A DNA stretch of 64,000 nucleotides from NCBI GenBank assembly GCA_028671895.1, contig CM053794.1, forward strand, positions 36,596,501 to 36,660,500, given 5' to 3'. The first letter of the stretch is position 1; every line of letters starts with the position of its first letter. Positions 33,753 through 46,937 of this stretch are shown in pieces. The translations under genes were made by a program, and so were the position numbers. The notes below the pieces were generated by a model. The model saw only the letters and a program-made list of their open reading frames with translations, ran no database searches and was not told where the DNA came from. Origin of the DNA: Oenanthe sinensis. Taxonomy: Eukaryota > Streptophyta > Magnoliopsida > Apiales > Apiaceae.

Positions 33753-35681
33753 CTACAGTGAAGAGAGAAAAGATGGATAAATTGAATTATGCGACTGAGA
33801 AGGAAAAGCCCCATCAGTCTTGTTATCCATAATTTCTTTTCCTCTAGTTTTTCCTTCACTTTCAAGGAACACTGTATTTGGGATTATTGAATATTGAGCA
33901 TTATCCTTATATTTAATTTGCAAGATAACATCCATCCTGCCTCCTAAAAGCTTGTCCTTTGCTAACCATCTTTGTACCTTACCTGAAGTGGTCTTTGGAA
34001 CATTTCCACTCCTAACAAGAACCATCATTCCAACTTCAACTTTCTCTTCCTTCATCACTTCTTTCCTTATCCCTTCACTCAATTCCCTCAGTAACTCAAT
34101 TTTTCCTTCGCTTCTCTGCATCTCAGCTACAACAGCTATTGTTCTTCTAGAGATCTTGAATGCAGCAAGGCAGCCAGCACCTAGAAGATGTGGACAACTG
34201 TTATACGCTGCAGTCTCTATATAGTGAGAATGAATTTTTCTTCCACTATCTTGGAGTTCTATAACATCTGAAGATCTTCCTGTCACAAACAGAAATCTGT
34301 CTTCTCCCTTGACAATTCCCCTGTCCTACTTTATTTTTAAGCCTCCCTTGAAAAATGTCCCGTGTCAATGAAGGGTGGTCTAAATAGCCTGAACCATTGC
34401 TAGGTGAAGCGATCCATATCTCTCCTTCAATCCCATCTACAACAGGCTCGCATGTCTCTTCATTTACAATCATAACTTCAATATCCTCTTTCTCACCTCT
34501 GGCACTTAAATCAAGCCTTGCACTAGGCAAGAGATTCTTACAAGTGGGGAAATGATTAGCATTGTCGCCACTTCTCCAAGCAGTTGAAACAAAGGTACAA
34601 TTCTCCGCTAATCCATAAGATGGAGATATGGACGACGGGTTTAGCCCAAATGGTTTAAACACTTGCACAAATTCATCTACTGATGCCTTGTAAAGCGGGT
34701 CATTGATGATAATTAAGTTTTTCATACTCCACAAGTTTATAGGAATATTTCCTTTTTCAATGCCACCTCGCTTTACAACAAGGGGTAATGTGAATGAGGG
34801 AACGGGAGTACAAGTAGCCTTAAACTCAGAAATCAGCTCCAGCCACAGCCTGGGTCGTCTTATGAATGCACTTGGAGATGTTAACACAGATGTTGCTCCT
34901 GATACAATTGTAAGCAGCAAAAACATAAGGCCACAATCATGGTACTGAGGCAACCAGGATGTGATCACTCTGTTTGGATGAAGATCATAAGCTTTTCTCG
35001 CTACTCTAACATTATGAGCAGCTGCTCCTGCTGCACTAGGACAGGTTTTGGAATCCCTGTTGCACCTGAAGTGTATTGTATCAAGTACACATCCTCCTGT
35101 TTACATCCATTATATGCTGAATAGCTCAATCCTAAATTCCCTTTTTTATCTTTAAGTTCATTGGTAGAGATCCAATGAATGTTTTTCAACAGCTTGCAAA
35201 GGCGCTCATTTGTAGAATATGGAGACGATATGTATTTTTGGACATGTGTGATGTAAGAAGAATGCGCTATGGCTGCTTTAGGCTTTGTTTGGGAAAGAAC
35301 TCTAACAAGATGATGGTAATCATTGTTAGTAAAAGATGGATTGGGAGGGATAATAGGGACTCCTAAAAGGCCTGATCTGTGACAGCCAAAAATAACCTCC
35401 ACAAATTCTAGCCCCGGTGAACATAGAATGACTACTGTGTCACCTCTTTGCAAAGGGACGAGAAGTTGGGAGGAAATGGATTGTACCGAGTTATTGAGTT
35501 GCTCATAGGTGAGAATTGAGCTCTCAGTGACATTAGTTGAACCATTTTCGGCCCAAACGAATGCAGGTTTTGAGCGAATAGCAGGGAGATTAGCCCATAC
35601 TGGGAGATACTGATCAACTACAGGCTGATCAGGGAAGTAAGGGTCATAGTTTTCGTAGACCATGCTGGGAGATATATGCAT
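33753..35681 (-). pseudogene. Fatty-acyl-AMP ligase-like (AMP-binding) pseudogene
   Basis: Member of the acyl-adenylate superfamily, closest by eye to plant proteins resembling fatty-acyl-AMP ligases (FAAL), which activate acyl groups with ATP. Three frames in series on the minus strand together cover one protein from an ATG at 35681: 35681 to about 35043 (N-terminal part up to the P-loop-like YTSGATGIPK), about 35040 to 34320 (ITSWLPQYHDCGLM, YGLAENCTF, EGEIWIASPSNGSGY), and about 34310 to 33753 (DRGIVKGEDRFLFVTGRSSD, TSGKVQRWLAKDKL). Two frameshifts join them. At about 35042 one base is missing just after the P-loop. At about 34320 a short deletion removes the residues around the RTGD motif. 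All catalytic blocks would otherwise be present and no introns are needed. Unless both shifts are assembly errors, no full enzyme is made. Confidence 0.8.
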
Positions 35682-36947
35682 GCTGCTTGTTATTAGGCTA
35701 CGTAGTTTGTATAAGCTCTTATATAGGATGATAGACCGTAGACGAAGAATTCCAAGTGAGGAATAAGATTAGTACTGTAATTAAAGAATTATCCTCGGAG
35801 TAAAAAGAATATGCTGTAACTAATTGCTCAAACAACGTTGTTTAGTGCATGTCTTCACTCTCTCAATCAATTTATAATTGTTGTTTAATTAATGATAATC
35901 GGCATGCACAATGCTATCACTGAAGTTTATATACTGTAAGCTCTTGGTTTCATATAGCACTGAATGTAGTGAGTGGGGATCTTCATACCAAGATGGAGCA
36001 TTATTCAATCTCCAAAGTAGTAGTAAAATTCTAGTAGTGTACTAGTTGAATTTGAGAGGTGTTTTGTTATTAGATCTATTAGATGATGGTTGTTTTTATC
36101 TGGATTATTAAATTTAATACCAGACGGCTAGGCTGCATGGGCACAAGGCATTTTTATATTCGCATATGCTCATTGATTGACATATTCTATGACTACAAGG
36201 TTAAAAAATCACAACGCACTGGATTATATTCGTCCATTTTCATTGAAACAAAATAGAGTTTTTCATGATTCACGACTACCTGTCTCTTTATTACTCTCAA
36301 GGGATGCGGCAAAAACACAAGAGCTATCTAAATTCTAAAGAATATAACAGGTCATCGTGATTTGGAATATGATAAGTTGATCAAATACGGAGTAATTTAT
36401 AAATGAGATGAGACAAATAAAATTAAATATTACTATTGTTTCTAAATTTTCACTAATTTTACAAAATTAGTCCGCTCTTAGTTCTTGCAGCATGTATTCG
36501 ATTTGGAGGGTGATAGATAGATTTAACAAGTGAGTATTCAGATTTTAATAGATTTAACAAGTAAGTATTCAGATTTTATTGATAATATATAATTCTATTA
36601 GTTCATTGTTAATTTTATTTAATCAACTAAAACATGAAAAAAAAATTATTCGTTTTCAGTACAGCCTCAAACAAGTTTAAAGATACGTACCTAATACGGA
36701 GTAGCATTCTGGATAAATTTGACATGAAATAAATTAAAACTAATTAAAATGTCAATTATTCAACATATGTGATTGCATATATATCACTTATTTTTCTCGA
36801 CGTATTAATGAATTTTATACAAATGCACATTCTATTTAATTTATTGAAGATGTGCTATCCTATTCAATCCGAAGTAACTATGGTTCCCCATCCCTTTGTC
36901 TTTTTAAATTCCGATAGAGTTTTTGAGTTGTCATGACCCAGCAGTAA
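35682..36947. other. Upstream flank of the AMP-ligase pseudogene
   Basis: Probably includes its former promoter (TATA-like sequence on the minus strand near 35716-35725, CTATATAAG-like). A 31-base tandem doublet (AGATTTAACAAGTGAGTATT and its near copy) lies at about 36519-36579. Otherwise AT-rich and featureless. Confidence 0.4.
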
Positions 36948-37262
36948 GCATCGGTTGCAATTAGCGGTTAGTGGTAGTGAATTAAATTAGTTATTTTGAC
37001 TAGCGGATTGAATTATATATTTTGACTAACGGATTGAATTAGCTATTTTGTATGAAACTGTTTGGTAATTAGCTGTTTAAATTAGTTGTTTGTGATACAT
37101 TACAAACCTCTAATCCAAAAAACTCCTAAAAATAGCTTTTTCAAAATTAGTCTTTTCACCTCAATAAACTATTTAAATCCGCTAACTACTAAATACTCAT
37201 GTTACAGGATTTATATGGTTAAACCTCTATTTTGCCTCAAATATCTAACTTCCAAACGGGAC
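36948..37262. mobile_element. Second, older copy of the CAAACAGGGC MITE family
   Basis: Inverse-orientation relative of the element at 26284-26610. It shares CAATTAGCGGTTAGTGG near its left end, GACTAGCGGATTGAATTA repeats, TATGAAACTGTTTGGTAATT, CTAATCCAAAAAACTCC and the right terminus CCAAACGGGAC. The left terminus is degraded (GCATCGGTTG). Flanking pentamers AGTAA and CATAA do not match well. 315 bases. Confidence 0.7.
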
Positions 37263-39164
37263 CATAATTTTTCTTACATTAATTATCCGATCTTTATTCA
37301 TATTGACTGCATATATATTTTTATTTATTAAAAAATATATTAAATTAACAAATTCATTTCACCAAACACATATATCATGAATGATACTTTATCCACATAC
37401 CACCTTAACTCGATTCATAATTCTAGCCCGATATCCATCCGTGAACCAAATGACCCCTAAAGTCTATGGCTAGCCGAAAAATGTGAGATTAAATTCTTCC
37501 AAAAAAATATGAGATTAAATAAAATAAAATTTATTCTATTTTATTTCATTTACCTTTTTCAATATTGTTTTTGTGTCCAACTAATTTCTGTGTTTTAAAA
37601 TTAACCTAATGATATTACTTTACAGCTTGCGAAAGTCAGTGCTTAGTTGGAACTTGAAACACGGACCCAGAGTTGCACGACGTGGACGTGGACGTGGAAA
37701 TTGACTGTTTGGAATAAAATAAATAAAATTATATTGGCCTTTCATCTTGTCATGGTCGGTTGCAAGAATTCACATGCATTATTTTTGTGATGGACCAACA
37801 AAAATCTGTAGTATATATATATATTTTTTATTACACAGATCTGCTAATATAGTAGGGACAGAACAATTTTAAAAATTATTCCTCCATTTGTAAAATTATA
37901 TAGAAGATATATAAAATAATTAATTTAATTAATAATACAATTTTATGTTAAAACCATTTTTTTGATGAGAATACGGGACATCAGATTAACCTTATTTAAA
38001 CACCTTCGTCAGGTTAAACGACTTCTAACACCTTTCCCATATACTTCCATGACGCATGTATATATTTGATTTTTAAATTTTTTATAATCCTACACTATTA
38101 GAAAATATATTGTAAATTAGAATTTAAACTATTTTTATATATGAAAATCTAAACTCACTCAAGAAAAATTTGATGGAGTGATAATTACAAATATTTTCAT
38201 TTTATTTATACTTTTCATTATCACTAAATTAATTATTTTTAATATTTGTTAAAAATATTTAAATATACCATTTATTTTGTACTGTTTTTGAAATGTACAT
38301 TTTCTTTTGTTGTTAAAAAAACAAAATACATCTATATATCCAAAACATTTAAAAAATATATAATGATATATATTATTTTTATTATATTTGAAAAGAAAAT
38401 TTAGATTTACTTCTTATCTTTCTAAATTGAAATATTATATTTGTATTATACGCTAATGAATTAACATGACATAATATTATTATTTAAAAATTGTTAAAAG
38501 ATTGATAATATACAAAAACTGTAATATAAAAATGAGGTGTAAACGGTTGGTCGTCTACGTACAGAAAATAGCAATTAGAAAAATTTTAAGTACAAATCAT
38601 GTCGTTTTTGAAAAATGAATGTACTTTAACCTGACCTAATCCTAATGATTAGACGAGGTTAATCTGTTTTACGGTTTTCTCTTTTTAGTTACTATTAATC
38701 TATTCTAGACCTTAAAATTTAAAAAATCGTATTCTTTTAATCCATTTAAATTTATGTACTCCGTAATATTTATTGTCAACTACCTACCAAATAAATTGGT
38801 TAATTGAATACTCGTAGGTTTGACTTTATCTTATAAGTAATTTTGAAGCATTATTTGAAAAACAAAAAATAATAATAGAATTATTATTATTATTTAGACA
38901 GGAAAATAATGATAGAAACTCAAACAGATTGCAGATGATTAATAAATTATGAATGAGCCGCAGAACGTGCTAAATATCTATTAATGGCTCATACAGTCAT
39001 ACACGATCCTCATCCTACTCCCTTTTTTTTTTTTTGAATTAATACATGTAAATTATACATACATACAGCCACATAATTAGTACATCAACATATAACTAAA
39101 AAAGATAGCCACAATCTTTGTTTCAGTCTGAGTCATTGATCTGGTTATAGTGAAACAGAGCAAG
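37263..39164. other. AT-rich intergenic DNA and promoter region of the sugar transporter
   Basis: About 1.9 kb of very AT-rich DNA. No gene or clear transposon ends. A T-run at about 39023-39035 precedes the leader of the transporter gene. A possible promoter lies within the last ~200 bases but no single TATA box is convincing. Confidence 0.4.
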
Positions 39165-42100
39165 ATGAGTTTCAGAGAGGACAGTGAAGATGGAAGAGAT
39201 CTGAGAAAGCCGTTTTTACATACAGGGAGTTGGTATAGAATGGGGTCACGGCAGTCAAGTATGATGGGCTCTTCACAGGCCATTCGTGACAGCTCCATCT
39301 CTGTTCTTGCTTGTGTTCTCATCGTTGCTTTGGGTCCTATTCAGTTTGGTTTCACTGTAATTTCTCTTTCTCTCTGCCTCTCTTTCATTTCTATGATGTT
39401 TTAAGAAACCCCGTGTGTTAAAGATTTAATCTTGATGCTAGATAATAAATGGGTTTTGGTTACTTGACTAATGCAAGTAAAATCTTGAAATTTTGAACTG
39501 TGGGTTCTTTAAATTTCTTAATCTACCAAGGTGGGTTGTTGCCAAGTAAGGGAAGAATGAAAATTTAAACGAAATGTTACGAATCAAGATCAGAGATCAT
39601 CGGCTCTTGTCTAGAAAGCACTCATGTATATTACTTTGATGATGTCATTTCCTTGCACATGTAGGCTGGTTATTCTTCACCTACGCAAACTGCTATATCC
39701 AGAGATCTTGGACTGACCGTGTCTGAGGTACAGATGATGTTAAGCGGTCTTCGATATATATCTTGCTTCGTGTTTAGTATATTTTATTTTAGGTAATTTG
39801 CGTTTAGCATTTGCACTAACTATATTTGTTAGGTCAGTTCTCATTGTTTGGTTCATTATCAAATGTGGGTGCAATGGTGGGGGCAATAGCTAGTGGTCAA
39901 ATTGCCGAGTATATGGGCCGGAAAGGGGTAAATTTGTTTGATTATTACAAAAAATATATATATTTTTATTTGCTTTGATGTTTAATTATGGACTGAAACT
40001 TTTGTTTGTTAACAATGGTTTGTTCTGTTAATTTGCAGTCTTTAATGATTGCCGCTATCCCAAATATTATCGGTTGGCTGGCAATATCATTTGCCAAAGT
40101 GAGATTCTCTATTAGTCTATGCTCTACCGCATTTTCGAAATTTGTTATTTTTCCAGTATGTTTAACAATGTCTACTCGATTTTTAATTTGTTATTTTCTT
40201 AGGATTCCTCATTTCTGTACATGGGAAGGTTGCTGGAGGGATTTGGTGTTGGAATCATCTCTTATGTGGTAACATTTTAAGTTCTTTTTTCTATGCTGTA
40301 TGGAGAGTATGTTATAGGAATGTGTATTGATAGAACATATGCATCCCGCTTTAATTTAGGTTCCTGTATATATAGCTGAGATAGCACCTCAAAACCTTAG
40401 AGGAGGGCTGGGATCAGTAAACCAGGTGTGTTGAGTTTAGTACATATTCAATCTCGTGATGTACTAGTATGTGTTGCTAGCATGTTCACTTATTTAATAT
40501 GTTTTTCTTGATTTTTTTTGCTATGTAGCTTTCAGTTACAATTGGAATTATGTTGTCCTATTTGCTGGGACTGTTTGCTAATTGGAGAGTGCTTGCTGTT
40601 CTAGGTATCTATAGGACACATTTTTTGTTTTTTTTACTTGAAGATTTATTCCCTCGTATAGATTATATATTCTATTTGTTTTTTCGCCAACTATTTTACA
40701 TCTGGAATAGTCACCATTGTCCTCATTTTAGATTTGCTTCCCGTATGCATGAAGATTGTGACTTTGAGTCAAACGAATGCACTGTTTGTCTATGGCAGGA
40801 ACTTTGCCTTGTCTTGTACTGATTCCTGGACTCTTTTTTATCCCAGAATCTCCGCGATGGTTGGTGAGTTTCAAGGAGTTATTTGTCTTTCATGCTAATT
40901 CAAATATATCTATTATTGTAGACACTGAATCACTTCTTTACTAAATCCAGGCCAAAATGGGTATGACAGATGATTTTGAATCCTCTTTGCAAGTTCTTCG
41001 TGGTTTTGACACTGACATTTCTGTTGAAGTGAATGAAATTAAGGTGAGTTTTTTCTAAACACATCATAAGACGCCAACCTTGACTGATGCATGTACTTTT
41101 TCCTCGAGAGAAAGCAATTTTTCCGAATAATCAGGCCATTTTGGGGTTAAGGTGTTTATATCTTAGTCAAGAACTTGTTGTGATATAAAACTCAGTCAGA
41201 AGTTTCTGTTTTTCTCTCTGAAAAAAATAAATTATTTATGGGTGGTTTTAATGGGCAGAGGGCTGTGGCATCAACAAGTAGAAGAAATGCAATCCGTTTT
41301 GGGGACCTCAGACAAAGAAAATATTGGTTTCCTCTGATGGTAATTGCAGAACCTTGTATGTTTTAGTATGAATTTCATTTGTGGTATTTAATTTCAACTA
41401 ACATGATAAATGATAGAATAGAATATACATGCAATTACTTATCATTACATTATGCAGATAGGAATTGGGTTGCTTGTCTTTCAACAGCTAACTGGAATCA
41501 ATGGTGTTCTTTTCTATTCGAGTACAATTTTTGAATCTGCCGGTGAGTTTTTCCTTCTCTTTATGCTCAAGCCAGTGCATTTTTGTTAGTGCAGGCCTCA
41601 AATATTATGATGTAATATGAATTATTTAGTCATCAATATGACTTGAAGTGTGACATTGTATACTGTAGCTGTGGGACTATTTTTAAAAAAATATAGAAGT
41701 TGGATACAAGCTGCTTAAAAAAATCCTCTTGCTCCCACCTTATGTATTATTATTATTATCTTTTAAGTTTGGTCTTTAGTCTTTACTAATAATGCTGTAA
41801 ATACTACTGTACTTTAAACTTGCTTTTTAGTAATTATTCTCCAGTTACAAAATTGGTATTTGATGATAGAGTTTGTAATTTTAATTCATGCATGACACCT
41901 TATATTTGACTGAATTGTAGGGATATCATCAAGCAATGTTGCTACTTTTGGACTTGGTGCTATTCAGGTACAGCATGCATGCTTTTTCCTCAAAAGGAAT
42001 TCCTTACTTGTTCGGTGTATGTGACAATTCACGAGCTTATTTACCTGGTTGAACATGAGCAATGATTTAAATTGTACCAGGTGATAGCTACTGCAGTTTC

Positions 42101-44324
42101 TACCTCTTTGGTGGACAGAACGGGTCGTAGGATTCTGCTTATTGTGAGTTTGTACAAAGATCTTGAGATTTTTTTTTCCAAAATTTATTATAACAGATGG
42201 CTCACTAATCTTCTATTGTTTGTTGCAGGTCTCCTCCTCTGGGATGACTATCAGTCTTCTAGTTGTTGCAGTGGCATTCTTTGCAAAGGTTGTGCTATCC
42301 TCAAAACTTCAACTTTAGACAAATTCTTGAGTATTCACGTGGAACATCAATTCAGATAAAATCCGAGTCTGCATTCTTGATAATAACAAAATAACGTGTT
42401 GATTTTTTAATTAGAAATATATTTAGTTGAATTTTCCTTTAGGCTGACTTCATAAATCAATATAGACTTGTAAGCTAGAATCATCTCCTTAAAAAGTTTA
42501 TTATCTTAATTTAGGTGCTATGTTTTAGGTTGAGCGGTTTAAGTACTGTAATCTAAATGGCTATATTTTGTATACTCGCTGAAATTGCATGCTTATTCCT
42601 TAGTAGATAATATTCAGCAAAGAGTTAGTTGAGCAGTACTCAAACTTCACTAATTCGAGCAATAATTTGACTATCATATTTCTTCAACACTCTTTTTTGT
42701 AAGTTTTTTTGTGCTTTAGCTTTCAAGACACATTTATATCTTGTCAAGTTTCTGAGTATGCACAGATGTGTAAAAGATATATAAACTGGATCAAAAAGAC
42801 TATAATTAAGTATAATCTTTCAACTGCCTACCTATTAATTTCACACTTGCACAATTTATTATTTATACCTCACATTGAGAAGCAATCTCAGGGTCATGTA
42901 TCGGAAACATCTACCCTCTATAGCTTTTTGGGCTACTTGTCACTTCTTGGAGTAGTGGTAAGTTTTGGACTATTAAACTTTATTTCTTATACTATTTCTC
43001 TATATCTGTTTGATTTGGGTTGTCTTTCTGAAATTCTGTTTTAGGGAATGGTCATTGCCTTCTCACTTGGAATGGGGCCTATTCCATGGCTTATAATGTC
43101 TGAGGTAAAGTTAGTTAGATGCAACTATGAACTAGCGACGTGCTTTCTTTTTACTGCATATATTTTTGGGAACACAGCTACGCCCACTTAGTCTTGGCAA
43201 AAAAAAAAATTGATGGTAACTTCCATCATATTCCCATGCTTAAATGAAAGTGCTACAGTAGTAGTCAATCCACTTGGGCCAAGTAAATACCATCCTAGTA
43301 ATCTCTGGTACCTGATAGGCTAAAATTAGGAATAGATCTCTAACTCCACAAACAAAAAAACAACACTCTCTAGTTGCCTATTGAGTCTCCCACTAATTTT
43401 CCCTATTCTTACCCCCATAATGAAACTTAAAAATCAGGTCCTAAAGCACGAACAGGGGAGTTACTCTAAGGCATGCTTCTAGGCTTCTAGCAGTGGTCCT
43501 ATTATTTCCATACCCCAGGTGTAGTTGGATCCTTACTAACAACACATTGTCAAGCTGTATGTCGCCGATAGCTACTGTAACATCCCCTACCAACTACTCC
43601 CTCCGTCCCACCCAATTGTTTACATTTGGGTTGGGCGCAGAGGTTAAGAAAATTGTATAAAATAGTATGAAAGAGAAGGAAAAGTGGATGAAAGAGAAGG
43701 AAAAGTGGGTAAAGTGGTGAGGTCAATTGATATTTAATTGATAGATTTGAAAAGGTGGAGGAGAGTAAATTTTATAATATAAAAGTTTACTATTTTTGGA
43801 AAGTTTTGAAATATAAAGAATTGGGTGGGACATCCAAAAAAGGAATGTGTAAAGAATTAGACGGGACAGAGGGAGTATCATATAATGTAAAATTGCATGT
43901 AACACCAATTATGTCGCGTAATCATGCATGATATCATGTAGCGTAATTAACTAATTATATCCTCTACAAATGTTCTACATTTGGTTCACAGATTTTGCCA
44001 GTCAATATTAAAGGCCTTGCTGGAAGTGTTGCAACTCTGGCCAATTGGTCCATTGCGTGGGTGGTTACTCTGACTGCACCCTTGCTGTTGTCTTGGAGTA
44101 CTGGAGGTTTTACCTGTTCTCTTAGATGACAAAATGATTATTATGTATCTTAGTATGGTTCTTTTTGTCATTATTTTTGTTACTAATTGCAGTTCCTTGC
44201 ATCTTCTACAGGAACTTTTTCTATATACTTGGTAATGTGTGCTTTCACCTTGGCATTTGCGGCCAGTTTGGTTCCTGAAACCAAGGGGAAAACTTTGGAG
44301 GAGATACAATGGTCCTTCAGATGA
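39165..44324 (+). CDS. ERD6-like monosaccharide transporter (major facilitator superfamily)
   Basis: Twelve-helix proton-coupled sugar transporter; characterised ERD6-like proteins export glucose from the vacuole. Eighteen exons, all GT-AG with phases that close: 39165-39356, 39665-39727, 39838-39927, 40039-40098, 40203-40268, 40360-40425, 40529-40604, 40799-40863, 40951-41043, 41259-41339, 41458-41542, 41921-41967, 42081-42143, 42229-42288, 42883-42957, 43045-43104, 43992-44106, 44212-44324. Predicted length is 489 residues, normal for the family. Landmarks in order: QFGFTAGYSSPTQ (helix 1), GRKG after helix 2, YVVPVYIAEIAPQNLRGGLG, IPESPRWL, QQLTGINGVLFYSS (helix 7), LVDRTGRR, PWLIMSEILPVNIKGLAGS, and PETKGKTLEEIQ at the C-terminus. 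The N-terminal tail carries charged residues and a short hydrophilic stretch before helix 1. Exon 15 could start three bases earlier. Intron 16 holds a Stowaway MITE. The gene appears intact. Confidence 0.92.
43597..43875. mobile_element. Stowaway MITE in intron 16 of the sugar transporter
   Basis: Starts CTCCCTCCGTCCCACCCAAT and ends GACGGGACAGAGGGAG, flanked by TA (43595-43596, 43876-43877). The inner arms are complementary over a long distance (TTGTTTACATTTGGGTTGGG against TTGGGTGGGACATCC and TGTAAAGAATTAGACGG), so it can fold into a long hairpin. 279 bases, non-coding. It lies within an intron, so it need not disturb the protein. Confidence 0.85.
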
Positions 44325-45331
44325 TCTTTTTTTCTTTCTATCATGTACATTTGTCCTTAAATTTCATATTTTTTATCTGTAATCTTTGCAGTTTATTCTT
44401 TGCTTACAATTTTTGTATGATGTATTGAATAATATGTCTAGAAACAGATGTAATCTTTGCGTGTATTCTTCTATGAATTTTGGGAGCATAAAGCCATAAA
44501 CCAACATATTTTTTTAGTTATATATGAACCCTTGTGTAGGTGCTTTTGGTAATTATTTTTAGAAATTGGAAACTTGGACAATGATGTTTTTGGCAAGTAT
44601 CCATTGTTCTCACGTATTACGTGTGATTATATATGTGACATAAATCAAGAAGAGTTTTTGATGTTAACTTGTGAAGTATACCTTTGAAATTATATCGACG
44701 AACTCTATTGGTGCTCAATGTCAAAACTTTCAAGCAGTGGATCTGGGTTCACCAGGGTTTATATATCAAGGACTCTGATATTTGCAATACTGTATGTGGT
44801 TAATCTATTTCTAGTCAGGGTTCAAATAATTTAGCTGTGAATGGCAAATGTAACCTATATGGGGGTAGTTAACTATACTCATTCTGTGACTTGATACGAC
44901 GTGCTCCTTTTAGGCATAAGAAGCCTGTATCAGCAAATTATTATCTCTGGCTTTATTTAGCAAATTACTTGAACAAGCCTGTATCAGCAAATTATTATCT
45001 CTAGCTTTATTTAGCAAATTACTTTGAACATAATTTTCAATGAACAGGTTTTCTGAGAAACTTCAATTAAATTGCTGGCATCGTATTAACACAATCAAGA
45101 ACAGGAAATGGGCATTTGGAAGTACTCAAATTAGGGTAATGCATTATATCTTAATAGTACAGCACAAGGTAGCCACTAAAATAAGCAATGCAACAATTTC
45201 ACTTCAATGATTATAACAGACTAACTAATTTGACTTGAATTATCAGAATAAACCTAAGCTATCGAGTTAAAACTCGATAAATATGACAACAGGCTAGGGA
45301 ACGAGCAATATCATTCTTGTTCTTCTTTGTG
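44325..45331. other. Convergent spacer between the transporter and KCS genes
   Basis: Holds the 3' ends of two convergent genes. A 54-base direct tandem repeat starts AAGCCTGTATCAGCAAATTA at 44921 and again at 44975 (to about 45028). AT-rich elsewhere; no other feature. Confidence 0.5.
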
Positions 45332-46855
45332 TTATGAGACTACCTTAACGGGATAATTGTCGATGCAATCCTCCCAGGGACCATTAGAAGACACTTTCAC
45401 ATTCCGGAGCGCCTGCCATACTGCACTATTACATTTAAAACCACTCCCAAAAGCAATCTGCCAGACTCGGTGACCCTTGCGCATTCTTCCCTTGGCCTCA
45501 GTATATGCCAATTCATACCAAATGGAGCTTGATGAAGTGTTCCCAAACCGATGAAGAGCCATCCTAGAAGCCTCCACATGAACAGGCAGCAGCTGCAGAT
45601 TCTTTTCAAGTTCGTCAATTACAGCCCTTCCTCCAGCATGTATGCAGAAATGATCAAAAGCCAACTTAAAATCCGGGATGTAAGGCTTGACACATGGATT
45701 GAAAGATTTTTTCACCAACAGAGTAGCAAAAAACAGAAGCTGTTCACTGATGGGAAGCACAAGAGGCCCTAAAGTAGTAATATTGGTCTTAAGAGCCCCA
45801 CCAGCAATTGCCATAAGATCTTTCGACAAAGACACACCAGTCTTCCCTGCATCATCCTGCTCCTGATAAACACAACGAAACGCCTTATCGTCTGCCCCAC
45901 AATGAGTCCTCACAACATGAACAAGCTTATACTTAGCCCTCCTCTTATCCACCGACTTATTAGATAACAAAACCGCCGAACCCCCAACTCTAAACAAACA
46001 ATTAGGAATCAACATTGCTTTCTTATTCCCAAAATACCAATTCTGCGTAATATTCTCCGTACTGACAACAACCGCGTAAGTATTCCTATGAACTAACAAC
46101 ATATCCTTAGCAAGATCAACGGCAATAACCCCTGCACTACACCCCATTCCCCCCAAATTAAAACTCCTAACATTCCCCCTCAACTTATACTTATTAACAA
46201 TCATGGCAGACAAAGAAGGCGTGGGATTAAACAAACTACAATTAACAACAAGAATCCCGATATCCTTGGGCTTAACCCCGGTATTCCTAAACAAATGATC
46301 CAACGCACCATACATAACATTCTCAGCTTCCTCTCTGGCAGCAGCCATGGAAGGCCTGGGAGGAATAGAATGCATGGCGTCGGGAACATACGTATCCTCC
46401 CCTAAACCAGACCTCTCTAGAATCTTCCTCTGAAACTCTAGAGCCGAGTCATCGAAATCGCCAGTGAGTCTAGAATGCCTCATGAACTGATGAGCAGGGG
46501 CTTTTAAATGATCAGGAGGTTTATAACAGGAGTAATCAATTAAATAAACAGGCCTGGGCCTGGTCATGACAAACATAGTAACACCAAACACGAATGCAGC
46601 GAAGAAAACAATAACCAAGACGAGATTGTACTTGAGGTGAAGCCATAATTGATGAATGTCTTGTGGATTAGTTTGACAAACTTGAATTAAGGTGATGATA
46701 ATGAAAGGAACGAGAAATAGAGTGAATAAATTGGAGATGAGATAGTGATAACCTAACTTAACGTACTTGAGATTAACACTCTGGAGAAAATCAGGGAGTC
46801 TCACCGAGTGATGGATCTGAACTCCGACCGCCACGTCATCGCCGGAGTTTGCCAT
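45332..46855 (-). CDS. KCS: 3-Ketoacyl-CoA synthase (very-long-chain fatty acid elongase condensing enzyme)
   Basis: Condenses malonyl-CoA with a long acyl-CoA in the endoplasmic reticulum membrane, the first and chain-length-setting step of very-long-chain fatty acid elongation for waxes, cutin/suberin and sphingolipids. Single exon, 507 residues, usual family length. Two N-terminal membrane helices at about 38-59 and 77-97. The FAE1/CUT1 condensing domain begins YLIDYSCYKPPDHLK (104-118). The nucleophilic cysteine is C239 in GGMGCSAGVIAVDLA. The other catalytic residues fit H402 and H406 in FDHFCIHAGGRAVIDE, with H435 and N439 in MALHRFGNTSSSSIWYELAY. The C-terminal GSGFKCNSAVW is canonical. 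ATG at 46855 starts directly before the hydrophilic N-terminus. Resembles KCS11/KCS4-type enzymes by eye, so the exact chain-length preference is unknown. A mini-Helitron sits 82 bases upstream of the start. Confidence 0.96.
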   Translation of the reverse strand: MANSGDDVAVGVQIHHSVRLPDFLQSVNLKYVKLGYHYLISNLFTLFLVPFIIITLIQVCQTNPQDIHQLWLHLKYNLVLVIVFFAAFVFGVTMFVMTRPRPVYLIDYSCYKPPDHLKAPAHQFMRHSRLTGDFDDSALEFQRKILERSGLGEDTYVPDAMHSIPPRPSMAAAREEAENVMYGALDHLFRNTGVKPKDIGILVVNCSLFNPTPSLSAMIVNKYKLRGNVRSFNLGGMGCSAGVIAVDLAKDMLLVHRNTYAVVVSTENITQNWYFGNKKAMLIPNCLFRVGGSAVLLSNKSVDKRRAKYKLVHVVRTHCGADDKAFRCVYQEQDDAGKTGVSLSKDLMAIAGGALKTNITTLGPLVLPISEQLLFFATLLVKKSFNPCVKPYIPDFKLAFDHFCIHAGGRAVIDELEKNLQLLPVHVEASRMALHRFGNTSSSSIWYELAYTEAKGRMRKGHRVWQIAFGSGFKCNSAVWQALRNVKVSSNGPWEDCIDNYPVKVVS

Positions 46856-46937
46856 GGTGCCGGCTATGCTATGCTATGTCAGTGTAGCTCAACTAGTAGT
46901 ATGACGGGGTACAAATGGATTATTATTATTATTATTA

